A DNA stretch of 64,000 nt from NCBI RefSeq assembly GCF_048128805.1, contig NC_136006.1, positions 4,102,315-4,166,314 of the forward strand, read 5' to 3'. Source of the stretch: Centroberyx gerrardi. Lineage: Eukaryota; Chordata; Actinopteri; Beryciformes; Berycidae. This document shows, piece by piece, positions 1 to 11,267 of this stretch. A model generated the notes under the pieces. That model worked only from the letters and a program-made list of their open reading frames with translations. It did no database searches and had not been told where the DNA came from. A program made the translations under genes and the position numbers. The first letter of the stretch is position 1; each line of letters opens with the position of its first letter.

Positions 1-235
1 CTCCTCTCCTATCTCCTTTCCTCTCCTGTCTCTTCTCCTATCTTCTCTCCTGTCAACTCTCCTATCTACTCTCCTTCTCTCCACTCCTATCTTCTCTTCT
101 CTTCTCCTGTCAATTCTCCTTCTCTCTCCTCTCCTGTCACTTCTTCTTCTCTCCTCTCCTCATATGTCCTTCTCTTCTCTCCTCTTCTCTCCTCTCCTCT
201 CCTCTCTTCTTCTCTCCTCTCCTCTCCTCTCCTGT
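1..235. repeat. Pyrimidine-rich low-complexity tract (CTCTCC/TCTTCTC)
   Basis: Almost pure C/T on the plus strand, built from irregular 5-10 base variants of CTCTCCT. It ends about 30 bases before the acceptor of the first visible rnf17 exon, so it probably belongs to that intron and extends its polypyrimidine tract. The long glutamate/arginine-rich reading frame on the minus strand is a product of this composition. Confidence 0.9.
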
Positions 236-266
236 AATGACCAGTTGGCCATCTGTCTCTGTCCAG

Positions 267-1260
267 GAGTTGACAGATGAGCGTCCCGTCCCCGTCGTTC
301 TGTCCTGCTCCAACCAGGTGGGACAGTTTGTCAGCTTTGCAGACTCCCTGGTCAGCGAGGGCCTCGCCCTGCGGGAGAGGAAGCCAAGGTGTGTGTGTGT
401 GTGTGAATATTATCAATATATGATTTAAAGGTATTCAAAGGACTTCATTTTTCTCTTCTCCCCATTTCTCTCCTTCTTTCTTTCTATTAGACCTCACACC
501 AGCAGCTCCAACTGAATTCAAAAATGCAGAGATACAACCATATTTTTATTTGGCTGTTTTATCTGTCTGTCTGTCTGCCTATCTATAATTTCATTCTTTT
601 TTTCTAGATGTGTGGCAGCTAAGGTTTGACTGATATGGATTTTTGAGGGCTGATACTCATAATTTTGTATTGAAGCTACCAACAGCCGATATTTTGTGCC
701 AGTTTTTTATGTCTTTTAAATTTGACACTTTTCATGCCAAAAAAAAATCCAAAACATTACAAGTATTCAGCGTTTCCTCCAGAATTGTCTTCTTGTCCTG
801 GTGGAAAAGCCTCTGAAACAGCATTTAGACCTTCATGGGACCCTAAAACTCTCCACTGAAACCAGACTAATGAAATTATTTTAGAGTTAAAAGCTCTTTA
901 AGGCAGGGTGAGGCTTCATTGCAGATTTTACAGACTTCCACTGCTGAAGCTGTTAAAAAAAAGGAGGAACTTCAAAAAGGTAAAAGTCCTCCTCTTTCTT
1001 TGTTCTGTGTGTTTCCATTCGCCTGCCTGTGTTTTCTTCCAGAGAGGCTGTCGTGCCAAAACCAGAGGAAACCGCCTCAGAGCCTCCAGTCGGCGAGAAG
1101 CAGCCGGGCGGCCCCGACACGGACAGCAAGCGCTCCCCTCCCTCTACTCCAGCTCGCCCTGCTCTTATTCCATTCCCCTTCTCACCCACCTCCAACTCCA
1201 CCCCTACCTCCACTCCTCCCAAACCGGCCCCCCGCACCCATGTGTCCGCCGAGAAGGTGA

Positions 1261-1302
<42 letters not shown>

Positions 1303-1432
1303 ACAAACGCAAACAGACTGGGCAGGAAAAGTATATGTGAGTAATAGTATGCAATGTGTAGAATCACCATTCCCAAAGCAACAGCCATGGAGAAATGCTG
1401 TCAAAACTATTTTTATCTATCGTTCTGGTTGT

Positions 1433-1475
<43 letters not shown>

Positions 1476-2274
1476 GTGAAGACTCAGCTGTACCACCCTC
1501 CAGAGCTTCCCTGCCACGGTCACATCCAGATGAGCGTCTCTGCCATCGGAGAGGACGGCGTCATTTACGCCAGGACGCACCACGCAGGTTCACGTCCAGC
1601 ACCGCTCACACACACATTACCCTGGGACTCACTGATTTTTTGTGAATATTAAGATTGCGATATGAATTGGGATACATGTGGATTTCTGCAAAACACCAGA
1701 TTTCCCTTTGACGGACAAACAGTCTCTTAGGGGGCAGTGATATGTTTTTTTGAGGCAGATACCGATATCAGATATTTTCCCACCCATATTGGCCAATACC
1801 GATATGCATTTTTGTAAGAATCTTTCATATATATATATACTTTGTCAGAGGATTTCAATCAAATACGTCTTTCCTTTGACATTTTTCCTCCAACTGAAAA
1901 AGCATAAATATAGTCAAATAGTCAAAAATGCAAATTAAACAGTTCTAAAGAGCCTATACTTTGTGGGGAAAAGAAAAAGAGAAGAAAGAAACAAAATAAT
2001 CTTAGTACAAATGCAGGTGGATTCTCTTTTCAGACAGGCCAATCTTAAGATAATGAAGAGGTTTTAAAACGAAAGACCATATTTTATTCTTATGCTAATT
2101 TGACAGTTGTGTTAAGTGACACGCTCTCCCAGAAAAACACAAACGCCACTTCCACAATCAGCCAAATATCAGACTGATACCGATGGTCTGCTGGTGCATC
2201 GATGCCTCTCTTGTGGTTTGTCAGTCGCAGTAGTCGATACTGAAATCAGGGGAAATGAACCTAAAGCCTGTGTG

Positions 2275-2309
<35 letters not shown>

Positions 2310-2482
2310 CAGAGTGTCAGCTGGAGCAGCTGAGGGAGCGGATCCAGCAGAGCATGAAGACGCTGCCCAGACAGAAGCCCTACACCTGGAAGTCGGTGCT
2401 GGGCTGCGCCGTCATCGGACCGGACATGCTGTGGTACCGAGGACAGCTGCTGGAGGCCCTGGGGGGGCAGGTCAAGGTCAGG

Positions 2483-2516
<34 letters not shown>

Positions 2517-2629
2517 AGAGTTTTACCACATGTTGAGTTTTCCTTGTCAGTTTCAACCACTTAGAATAGATGACTCCAAGAAAGCTATGGAATAGAATGT
2601 TGCAGGTATATTAATGTGTCTGTATGGGC

Positions 2630-2677
<48 letters not shown>

Positions 2678-2813
2678 CCAGGTCCGTTACGTGGACTACG
2701 GCCTGGTGGAGAACATCCCGGTGGTTCATGTCTACCCCATGCTGCTGTGTGAAGACGTTCCTCAGCTCTGTATGCCCTGCCAGCTGCATGGAGTCAACCC
2801 TGTAAGAGAGAGA

Positions 2814-2845
<32 letters not shown>

Positions 2846-4178
2846 CAGGGTATACACAGGTCCTTTTTAAAAAGTCTCAAAATAAATAAGCTAAATTTAA
2901 GGACTTATCGAGTATTAAAATAATCTTATATACAGTTATGTTCAGTTGGAAATGGCTGGTTGTTGCCAGCTTTGTTTCTTTATTTTGTTTTTTAATTGGT
3001 CGTAAATCTAATTCGTGGTAGAATTTTAAAAAGGCCTTAAAAAGTTTTAAATTTGGCTTTCTGAAACCTGCAGATACCCTGTCTAGAGCCACAGCTGCAC
3101 AGGATTTTAGTGACAAACTTGAATGCCATTACTTTATTTTATTTATTTTTTGTGTGTTTATATTTGTCTGCCTGTCTGTATCTGTTTATCTTTATATCTG
3201 CGTGTCTCTCTCTCTCTGTCGGTGTTTTCCTGGATTCATAGTAAACTCTTGTTTCTCAGTTGTTCATTTTGAATAAATCCCTTTTTCTTTTCCCCCCAGG
3301 TTGGCAGACAGTGGCAGCAGGATGCGGTGGCTCTGCTGAAGGAGCTGCTGCTGAACCGCTGTGTGGACGTGCAGGTCACGGTAAAGTTAACATGGAAACT
3401 TCACACTCACGTACAGCAGTACTGTCACAGTGCAGAGATGTATGGTACTTAATACTCACTGCTCTGTCCACCGGCCATTCATTCAGAAAGTCACCAGCTA
3501 CTGTCACTGTTTCACCAGCCAAATAGAATAATCAGAATATAAAAGGAGCTCTGAGCCTTTCCAAAGTGGCTGTTGGATTAATAATAATAACGACAAGCTG
3601 GATTTATACACCTCTCTAAAAGCAGAGTTTACAAAGTGCATAAAAAAAGAGGAACAGTTGTAAGAAAGGAGATGAATGTTAGGAAATAGATTCAAACAAA
3701 AAAGCAGTTAAAATTAAAAACATAAGAAAACAAGAGGCGGGCAAAATCACATTACATAACATTACGTGAAAGTAAGTCTATAACAATGTATGTATGTATC
3801 TGTTTTTTGTTAATGAAAGTATTACTATGTGAACAGTTTGATGCCAAAATGCGAAGTTTCCAGTTTGTAATGAAAAAAATGATCTTGCCTGATGGTTACT
3901 GCTCAACATTTTCAGAAACAACTTGATTTTTAAATGAGTTTTACTCTCATACAGCTGCACTCTGTCAGAGCAGGTGTCACATGTTTCACACGGTGGATGT
4001 GTGTGTGTGTGTGTGTGTGTGTGTATTTTGGCATGAACCTCTTCATGTTCAGGAGCTGCCGACAGAGCCGCGGGACTGTCTGACCGTCCACATCTCCCTG
4101 GATGGGATGGCGCTCAGCAGGATCCTGTGTCACCACCAGCACGCCTCCATGGACGGCTCCTCCGCCTTAGCACAGCAG

Positions 4179-4218
<40 letters not shown>

Positions 4219-6965
4219 TGGTGTGGGTCTGTCAGAGTCAGACTAAAAAGAACAAGGAATGACAAATAAATAAAAGGACAAAGGCACAAGAAACAAGATA
4301 AAAGCATGAAAAAACATGATACAAAACTTAAAAACGTTCCCATACTTACCCAAAACGTACCCATAATTCAGCACTTTCTGCCTTCTTACATAACCGGGAC
4401 AGGAGTGTTTTGTCAGTTTTTTGTTCAGAGTAATGAGACTGAGAAAAATGTCTTCAAAGTTTTGGGATTGGAAAGGATTGGTAGTACAGAAGTGGATAGT
4501 ATATAGCGTTTCTTGGTATGTTTTAGTATTCTATGTAAATTTACTTGACAATAAAGCTTGACTCCAATGCTAGACATTATTTTGAAGCAGAGCTACATTT
4601 TTGCTCATGTCAGTGCAACTGTCCAGAGAAAATGAAACCAATATGAGTATTTTAGATATGTGGAAAAGCAGATGAAGACGGTCAGAAGCTGTGTAAGTTT
4701 CAGATGAAGCAGCAGCAACATGTGTGTCTCTCTGCAGGGAAACATAATGACGTCTCCTGTCGCCTACCTGGATGACCGGGACATCGACACTGAGGTAAGA
4801 GAGAGGAGCGTCCCGTATCCTTTAAAGGTCCCATATCATGTAAAGCAGGACTCCCCTTGCCTCTGTGATGATAAAGGAGTTGGATGGTCTATCTAAACAT
4901 GGTGAAAGTATCAAAACGCATGGTCGCCAACTAAATCCACACAATCCATATTAGAAAAGCGAGCCTCTAAACGAGCCGTTTGGACTTCCGTAACTTTGTG
5001 GCGTCACAAAGGTTCGCTCATTATCATTTCTGTAAGAAATAATAGACTAACAAAGTGTTTTTTTCAAAGCGGTCGAGCGGTCGTCATTGTTTATTACCGG
5101 AGAGTTTTCCCTACCTGTAGCCGCCGGGCCGCGGCGTCTCACGTTTCACTCTCGAAACGGTTAGCCAATCGGAACAGAGGGGTCATTAATATTAATGAGC
5201 CTTAAAGACACGGCGACAGAAACGGCCTGTTCTTGGTAAGGCTCAGAGAGATGCTGGAAAATGAACGTGGAGAAATGGATTGAGAGTGTTTTTGGTGCAT
5301 GACACCACACACACAGCTTTGAATCCTCCTTCTTTTGCTGTGATATGATTTTTTTTTAAACACTGCATCCCTGTGTACGGCATTTCAACAACATGCTACA
5401 CGCACATCAATGCAGAAGTATAAGAAAAACGTAAATGTAAGCACCGCCACATTGTTTACATTCGCGCTTTACATTACGTTTACGTTACGTTTGACTGTAA
5501 AATGCTCTGAATGCTGCTGCTGCTGCTTTGTCTGCAGGGTCTGAAGAGCCCAGAGGAGCCGGTGCTCGGGCCCTTCACCTACCCAGAGCTGCCACAGGAG
5601 GGACAGCGGTTCCAGGTCAGAGTCAAACACCTCTGGACCCCCAACGAGGTAAACACTCACCACAGAGAAAACCTGCTGATTTACAGTCCAGAGCAGTGAT
5701 TCTCAACCTTTTTCATATCAAGAACTCCTAATTTAGTCCACATTAGAGCCACAGACCCACATTTGATGAGATTTTGTCTCTCGGACCCAAATCTGAGAAT
5801 ATTTTTATTGTCAGATATGGTTTTGTCCAGAATCCCATGACTATCTGTATTGTAGGCAGAGAGATAACAGAGAAAATATGATCAAAACAGTCATTCTTAT
5901 ACATTCTCTAATTGTGTTAACTTCTTGTAAATGAAATAATGCTGAAGTTTAACAATTCATAAACCTGCTGGGGACCCCCTGGAACCCCCTCAAGGGCCCC
6001 TGGTGGTCCCCGGACCCCAAGTTGAGAACCACTGGTCTATAGGCTTTGCTAACCAGCTAACCGTAGAGATATCATTGTCTAAAATGAGATGAACTTAATC
6101 CCTGAGGGGAAATGGGGTGATTGCAGCAGTAAAGGATAGAGGTGTAAAAGACACTTAAGGATGTAAACAAAAAGGTAATAAAGGATATAAATAATTAAAA
6201 AGATATTAAAGAAGTTGTGTTTTGCAGATGCTAATGAAGAGTCTCTTCTGACTAAGCTGGATTCTCGTCATGATTACTGACAGATTTACAGATGTTTGTA
6301 GTTTACAATTGACAGTCCAGTGCAAAGAGCATATACTGTATGTAGAATGTGCATTGTTTACTGTTTAATATTTGTTTATTATTAGGATCCCCATTCGCTG
6401 TTCATGATTACATTACATTACATTACATTATGTCATTTAGCAGACGCTTTTGTCCAAAGCGACTTACAATAAGTACATTTTATCATCACAGTCTTCATCA
6501 GCTAGGCCTTTTAATAGGAATAAGTAGCATTTGAAATTTGTTTTTTTATTTTTATTTTTATTTCTTAAAGAAGGGGAAGAAGATAGGTTAGTTCAAGAGG
6601 GGTCCAGGTGTGTGATGATCTTCCTGGGCTCCACACAAAACTTGAAAACAGACATAAAACTTACCATCTGCTTACATTTCACTTCACTGTTTCAGTGCAG
6701 TATGTTTTGTTTACATTGCTTAGACTTTGTATTATTTTATAACAGTTTGTGCGTTCCACAGAGAAAGGAGAGAGCGGACAAACGACAAATTCAAATATCA
6801 CAATCGACAAATGATTGGCTATTTACATTATCAGACTTACTTACAGGTACTAAGAAGAGCACCATGTAAACATTTATTAAGCTGTACTCGTGTATACTAA
6901 ACTCTTGATTCAGGTACCAGAGGTGTCAGTAAAATACTTGTGCTTTTGTCGAGTGGAGACCCACA

Positions 6966-7002
<37 letters not shown>

Positions 7003-7561
7003 CAGCTGTTCCTGTGGCCTGTGGAGGAGCCTGCTGATGTGAAGGTGGATGCAGAGAGTCTGGACGAGGCTCTGGCCAGAATCAACCAGGATGTGGACAG
7101 TCTGCCGTGGCTCACCAGCTTCCCTCCTGGTAAACCAAGCACACAGGATCCTTTACATCACTTCACTTAAGACCTTTAAGAAAAAGTCTTGTGATTGATA
7201 TGATAAATTCGTTTTTAAGTCATTGAAACACATTACAGTACTGTTTTTAAAGTTTTAATGTTTGTAAAAACCATCAAGATAATATTGTATATCGAGATAA
7301 TTTTGGTCGAGATAATCGTACTATGAAATGTTCATATGGGCACAGGCCTATAGCTACTACTACTAATACTAATACTAATACTAATACTACTACTACTACA
7401 ACCTGTCTGTGTGCAGGCGCTCCCTGCCTGGCAGAGTACAGCGATGGGAAATACTACCGGGCCAAGCTGATGAACTTCATCAGCACCGACCCCGTCATGA
7501 TGCTGGTCAAACACGTCGACTTCGGCTCCGATGACACGCTGCCCACCAGCAAGTAGGAAGC

Positions 7562-7604
<43 letters not shown>

Positions 7605-8062
7605 GGAGAGTTGTCTTGTGGAAAGCGAAAATTGGTTGAAGAAGTTGAGAAGTAAAAGAATAAGTTAATAAATGTGTGCAAACTGACACTCATGCAGACT
7701 TGGAAATTTGTTTAAAACTTGAGATTTATGTTTTGAAGTTCTGTAATGAGAGAGAGAGAGAGACACACACACACACACACACACGGATGGAAAGGGAAAA
7801 TCCATTGGTTGATTTTGTTTGATTTTGTTGAGATGTAAGAGAACTACTATGAGATGAAGAATGGAGAAGTGGTTGTTGAAAAAAGATTATTCTATCGATA
7901 TTGCTGGTATTTGTGGACTATTTGTATATTTTTTGTATTTGTTAATTGTTGTGAATATAGGTAAAAATGGTGATAAATATTTTTTAAAAAGCGAAATATG
8001 GGGACTCCTTTAATTCCAAGTAGTGTTAAAATTTGTTAAACGTGTTAAAAGTGTGATGGTAG

Positions 8063-8117
<55 letters not shown>

Positions 8118-9659
8118 AGGCTGCGCGGGATGCCGGCGGAGCTGCTGCGGTTCCCGGTGCAGGCGCTGAAGGTTCGGGTCGCCGGCTTCAAGGCTCCCAG
8201 CGTGGGCCTGGAGAGAGAGGTGCTGCCCTACAGCCCCAAGTGGAGCACCAAGGCTGCGCTGGACATGATCGACCTGCTGCACACACACATCACCGCCTCG
8301 GTCGTGGTGCGGACACACACACACACACACACACTCAGACTGTTTAACAGCACTAACGGAAACATCTTAGCTACGCCTGTTGAATGATTAATTTAAAGCT
8401 GCAATAAGTGATATCAGACCCTATAACCAATCCTGAAACTAATGTGTGTTATGTGGAGATTTCACTGAGACATAATGATATAAACCAACATCCACACAGC
8501 AGCAGCCATGTTGCTGTTTTCTCCTCTTTTCTAAAGCTTGTTGTCAAATTCGGCTCCTGAACGAAGCTCCTCCCGCTCCATTGAGCAGCTTTTCTTTGTT
8601 TTAAAACTAGCTTGTCTCCTCCCTCGCTGTTTGAAAGCGGCGCTCTCCCCCTCCCATCCCTGTAAAAATTCTCATAATGGCAGAATCGATGAAGCGAGCG
8701 AGTAAACTTGTTAAACTAGTAAACTTGTTAAGCTAGTAAACTTGTTAAAACAGTAAACTTGTTAAGCTAGTAAACTTGTTAAGCTAGTAAACTTGTTAAA
8801 ACAGTAAACTTGTTAAGCTAGTAAACTTGTTAAGCTAGTAAACTTGTTAAAACAGTAAACTTGTTAAACTAGTAAACTTGTTAAGCTAGTAAACTTGTTA
8901 AGCTAGTAAACTTGTTAAGCTAGTAAACTTGTTAAAACAGTAAACTTGTTTAGCTAGTAAACTTGTTAAAACAGTAAACTTGTTTAGCTAGTAAACTTGT
9001 TAAAACAGTAAACTTGTTAAGCTAGTAAACATGTTAAGCTAGTAAACTTGTTAAAACAGTAAACTTGTTAAGCTAGTAAACTTGTTAAGCTAGTAAACTT
9101 GTTAAAACAGTAAACTTGTTAAGCTAGTAAACTTGTTAAACTAGTAAACTTGTTAAAACAGTAAACTTGTTAAGCTAGTAAACTTGTTAAGCTAGTAAAC
9201 TTGTTAAGCTAGTAAACTTGTTAAAACAGTAAACTTGTTAAGCTAGTAAACTTGTTAAAACAGTAAACTTGTTAAGCTAGTAAACTTGTTAAACTAGTAA
9301 ACTTGCCACCTGCCTCTTCACTTGTCATTGTGGGACAGGTGACCTGTGAAAGATCTGTCAAAGTGAGACTGGTAACCGGTGGCACTTCTCAGCTGGTACG
9401 GTTAGCTTAGCTATTAGAGTTTATCCTTCATAGGCCTCTGTAGTGCAGTGGCTGTGTGTTATTTACAAATGTGTTGTGGTTTCTGTCGCCCTCTAGTGGT
9501 CGAAAGATTTCGCTCATTGCAGCTTAAATTGTCCCTGTCCTGCAGTCCAGGCAGCCGGAGCTGACGGTGCTGCTGTACAACGAGGGAGGAGAGCTGGTCC
9601 ATCTTCCTCTGGTGAGCAGCGGCCTGGCCGACCTCGACCTCGACCTCGACCTCGACTGA
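267..9659 (+). CDS. rnf17: Multi-tudor protein, RNF17 (TDRD4)-like, 3' part (13 exons)
   Basis: Exons: 267-388, 1043-1256, 1476-1587, 2313-2476, 2682-2801, 3300-3380, 4053-4178, 4738-4794, 5538-5648, 7006-7129, 7417-7552, 8120-8306, 9546-9659 (TGA). All junctions are GT-AG and all phases join without a shift. The 5' part, including any RING finger, lies off the left edge. Tudor signatures are visible: VRYVDYG (exon 2682) and YSDGKYYRAKL followed by VKHVDFG (exon 7417), each flanked by SNase-like strands as in extended tudor domains. Exon 1043-1256 is a Pro/Ser/Thr-rich linker. RNF17 is a germ-cell granule protein linked to piRNA control, and tudor domains bind methylarginine. The name rests on the tudor architecture plus its position tail-to-tail with cenpj, as for RNF17-CENPJ in vertebrates; another TDRD paralogue is the alternative. 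The protein ends in a (DL)4 tail encoded by a GACCTC repeat. Confidence 0.75.
625..910. mobile_element. Interspersed repeat, copy 1 (also at 35.9-36.3 kb)
   Basis: The segment containing TAAAACTCTCCACTGAAACC and the following 60 bases recurs nearly unchanged near 36020-36075 inside a ttf2 intron. It lies in the first visible rnf17 intron. A related GATACCGATAT-rich piece is at about 1740-2250. The family looks like an old non-autonomous DNA transposon; ends were not resolved. Confidence 0.5.
1263..2675. repeat. CA/TG microsatellites at rnf17 exon borders
   Basis: Separate dinucleotide tracts at about 1263-1305 (AC), 1436-1472 (TG), 2270-2310 (TG), 2484-2514 (AC) and 2634-2675 (TG). Each starts or stops within about 25 bases of a splice site, so the TG tracts occupy the polypyrimidine position of the acceptors at 1476, 2313 and 2682. 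Similar tracts lie at 2819-2845, 4000-4024, 4179-4200, 6968-7001, 7565-7602, 8064-8117 and 8312-8334. Confidence 0.9.
2313..3380 (+). other. rnf17: Extended tudor domain block (three exons)
   Basis: Exons 2313-2476, 2682-2801 and 3300-3380 read in one frame. The first carries the start of a tudor barrel (GCAVIGPDMLWYRGQLLEAL), the second the core VRYVDYG and the third a helix-strand segment (AVALLKELLLNRCVDVQVT) typical of the SNase-like half of an extended tudor. Aromatic residues of VRYVDYG are those that normally form the methylarginine cage; binding itself is inferred. Confidence 0.75.
2846..3081. mobile_element. hAT-like MITE
   Basis: Begins CAGGGTATACACAGGTCC and ends GAAACCTGCAGATACCCTG, imperfect terminal inverted repeats. 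The interior is rich in TTAAAAAGT/TTAAATTT. The same family occurs at 42700-43111. It lies in an rnf17 intron directly after a TG tract, which hides any target-site duplication. Confidence 0.7.
5694..6034. mobile_element. hAT-like MITE with 8-bp target duplication
   Basis: Starts CAGTGATTCTCAACC and ends GTTGAGAACCACTG, which are inverted repeats. The flanks are GTCCAGAG on the left and GTCTATAG on the right (6 of 8 identical), consistent with the 8-base target duplication of hAT elements. It lies in an rnf17 intron. A relative is at 27279-27519. Confidence 0.8.
6405..6480. mobile_element. Teleost interspersed repeat fragment
   Basis: Contains CATTTAGCAGACGCTTTTGT followed by CCAAAGCGACTTACAATAAG, a segment I recognise as very common in fish genomes, preceded by an (ATTAC)n tract. 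A degenerate relative is near 24008-24060. The exact family was not determined. Confidence 0.6.
7417..8306 (+). other. rnf17: C-terminal extended tudor domain (two exons)
   Basis: Exon 7417-7552 has the canonical tudor start (APCLAEYSDGKYYRAKL) and core (VKHVDFGSDDTL). Exon 8120-8306 continues with LRGMPAELLRFPVQALKVRV, the linker found C-terminal to tudor barrels, then the SNase-like tail. The aspartate-phenylalanine-glycine core replaces the commoner DYG. The last exon (9546-9659) closes the fold. Confidence 0.75.
8392..9528. mobile_element. MITE-like element that contains the 17-bp minisatellite
   Basis: The left end reads TTTAAAGCTGCAATAAGTGA and the right end is its inverse with few mismatches (TCGCTCATTGCAGCTTAAA). 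Outer parts resemble single-copy MITE sequence; the middle has been replaced or expanded by a tandem array (8699-9305). It fills the last rnf17 intron. The superfamily is not certain. Confidence 0.6.
8699..9305. repeat. 17-bp minisatellite with higher-order pattern, about 36 copies
   Basis: Tandem units of 17 bases around AGTAAACTTGTTAAGCT (type A) and AGTAAACTTGTTAAAAC (type B). For much of the array the order is A-A-B repeated, giving a 51-base higher-order period, with local A-B and A-A-A stretches and occasional point variants. It is AT-rich, has no coding potential and lies in an rnf17 intron. Confidence 0.95.
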
Positions 9660-10387
9660 CACGCCACACGCTGCAGGTGTTCCACGTTCTTTTAAATGTG
9701 TACGTTTTAAACTTAAAAAAAAAAAAAAAACAGCAGTCACTTTAAGTTCAGTTATCTCTGACAGAGGCTACGGCTACACTCGTCTTTTGAAATTTGGCTC
9801 TTGAGATCAGATTTTATGAGCTCACATCATCGCTGTATGTTCACACTTTGTCACTTGAAAGTGTTATGTGTTATGTGACGTGTCTCCTGTGGCTGTTTAT
9901 CTGAATCTGTCTGCATTACTTCATCTGCCTCTCCATCTCTCTGGCTGGATTGCGTCCACATTATGTTTAATTCACATCATTTCCATATCTGGTTTTGAAA
10001 ATCGAGAGTTTTGTGTAGCGTAGCCAGATCGACCGTGTTGACTTCACGTCAGGTCGTGCTGCTTCACTGCTGTTTTCAGTTTGTGACACTGCAGAAAATT
10101 TGCAGTCTTTTATTTTGAACAAAAAACACTATTCCTGTTTGGTTTTAAGTTTGTCTATTGCTGTGAGCACTTTAGTTTCTACTCTTTTTGTAAATCTCAA
10201 AGCGGTTTGTCTGTATGAAGGGTGCAGATTAAAGCCTTCCACTGTTCTTTAACCCTCTTGCAGCGTTTCCTTTTTCATAACTACCACTAATTCAGTTTTC
10301 TTTCCTAAGTTAGCTCATCCCTATCAAACAGGCTTCACCTCATGAGCAACTCAAAGATAGAATAAATCCATTTTTCATGTCAATAAA
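9660..10387 (+). terminator. rnf17: rnf17 3' UTR with candidate polyadenylation signals
   Basis: Sequence after the TGA at 9657-9659 has no further coding signal. Candidate plus-strand signals are ATTAAA at 10228-10233, AATAAA at 10361-10366 and AATAAA at 10382-10387. The region meets the 3' end of cenpj coming from the other strand, so the two transcripts end within a few hundred bases of each other or overlap slightly. Confidence 0.5.
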
Positions 10388-10505
10388 ACGACCAGCAGGA
10401 GGAGCTCTGCTGCTGAATCACACTGAAACAAGCCTGACCGACTCAAACAGCAGAACAATTACAGGAAGAATTATTTCATATCCAAATCAATAAAAAGAGA
10501 TAAAA

Positions 10506-11267
10506 TTTATTTTACAAAAAATATACAGTCAGTCAGCTAAGAAAATAAATATGTATTAAACATTTGTACAAATTAAAATCACTACACAACAAACAAGAAA
10601 ATCCACACACACAAACATACAACAAACTCACACACACACACACCACATACAACCTGAAGCAGTGCTGCACAGGCGACACTTCATGGTTTCACAAAAGCAT
10701 CTCATAACTATCAACTGTTTACTCCATTGCAAGTGATAGAGGAAATATTCAACTCGATTTTTCAACCTGTTAGTGTTAAAATATCCTTGCCAACCAGATG
10801 TGAATGGGGGCTGATGGGCTGTGAGAGACAGCAGCTGGATCCACAGGCTGAGTCTTAACTGATCATTAAAAAACATCTTTGTGCGTGAAGATCATTTCAG
10901 TTTTACTGATGGAACCAAAGAAAAAGTTTCATTTTTTGCATCACTAAAACATTAGGATTTGGTTTGCAATGCTGTTAAAAACAGCTGGGGGGGGGCTTTA
11001 AGACAGAATTGGTGTTACTTGATTTAAATGGTATATCCAATTTAGGACCAAAACTCAAACATTAACAAAAATAAATAAATCAAAAATATAAATTAGATTT
11101 AAAATCCAGTTTCAGAAGCTCGCTGTGTTTGCGTCGCCTCTGGTTTGGGCAGCAGGTGAGGTAGTGAGTAGGGAGTCCTGGGACTATCACAAAAACACCT
11201 AGGATTTTTTTCCAGATGTTCCTGGTTTGGTGTGTTTGAACTGTGTTAGGACCGAACGATTCAGACT
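10506..11267 (-). terminator. cenpj: cenpj 3' UTR and polyadenylation signal
   Basis: The minus strand carries AATAAA at 10506-10511 (read as TTTATT on the plus strand), about 760 bases after the cenpj stop codon at 11268-11270. No coding potential is seen between them. It includes a short CA tract near 10620-10645. Confidence 0.55.

Noticed and set aside
87..416. Minus-strand Glu/Arg-rich frame of about 110 codons
   Set aside because: It is the complement of the CTCTCC tract at 1-235 running into an rnf17 exon; no gene signals.
925..979. Possible extra rnf17 exon (TSTAEAVKKKEELQKG) with AG and GT at its ends
   Set aside because: Neither acceptor choice gives a length divisible by three (55 or 47 bases), while skipping it joins exons 267-388 and 1043-1256 in phase. 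The surrounding sequence also recurs near 36.0 kb, so it is a dispersed repeat.
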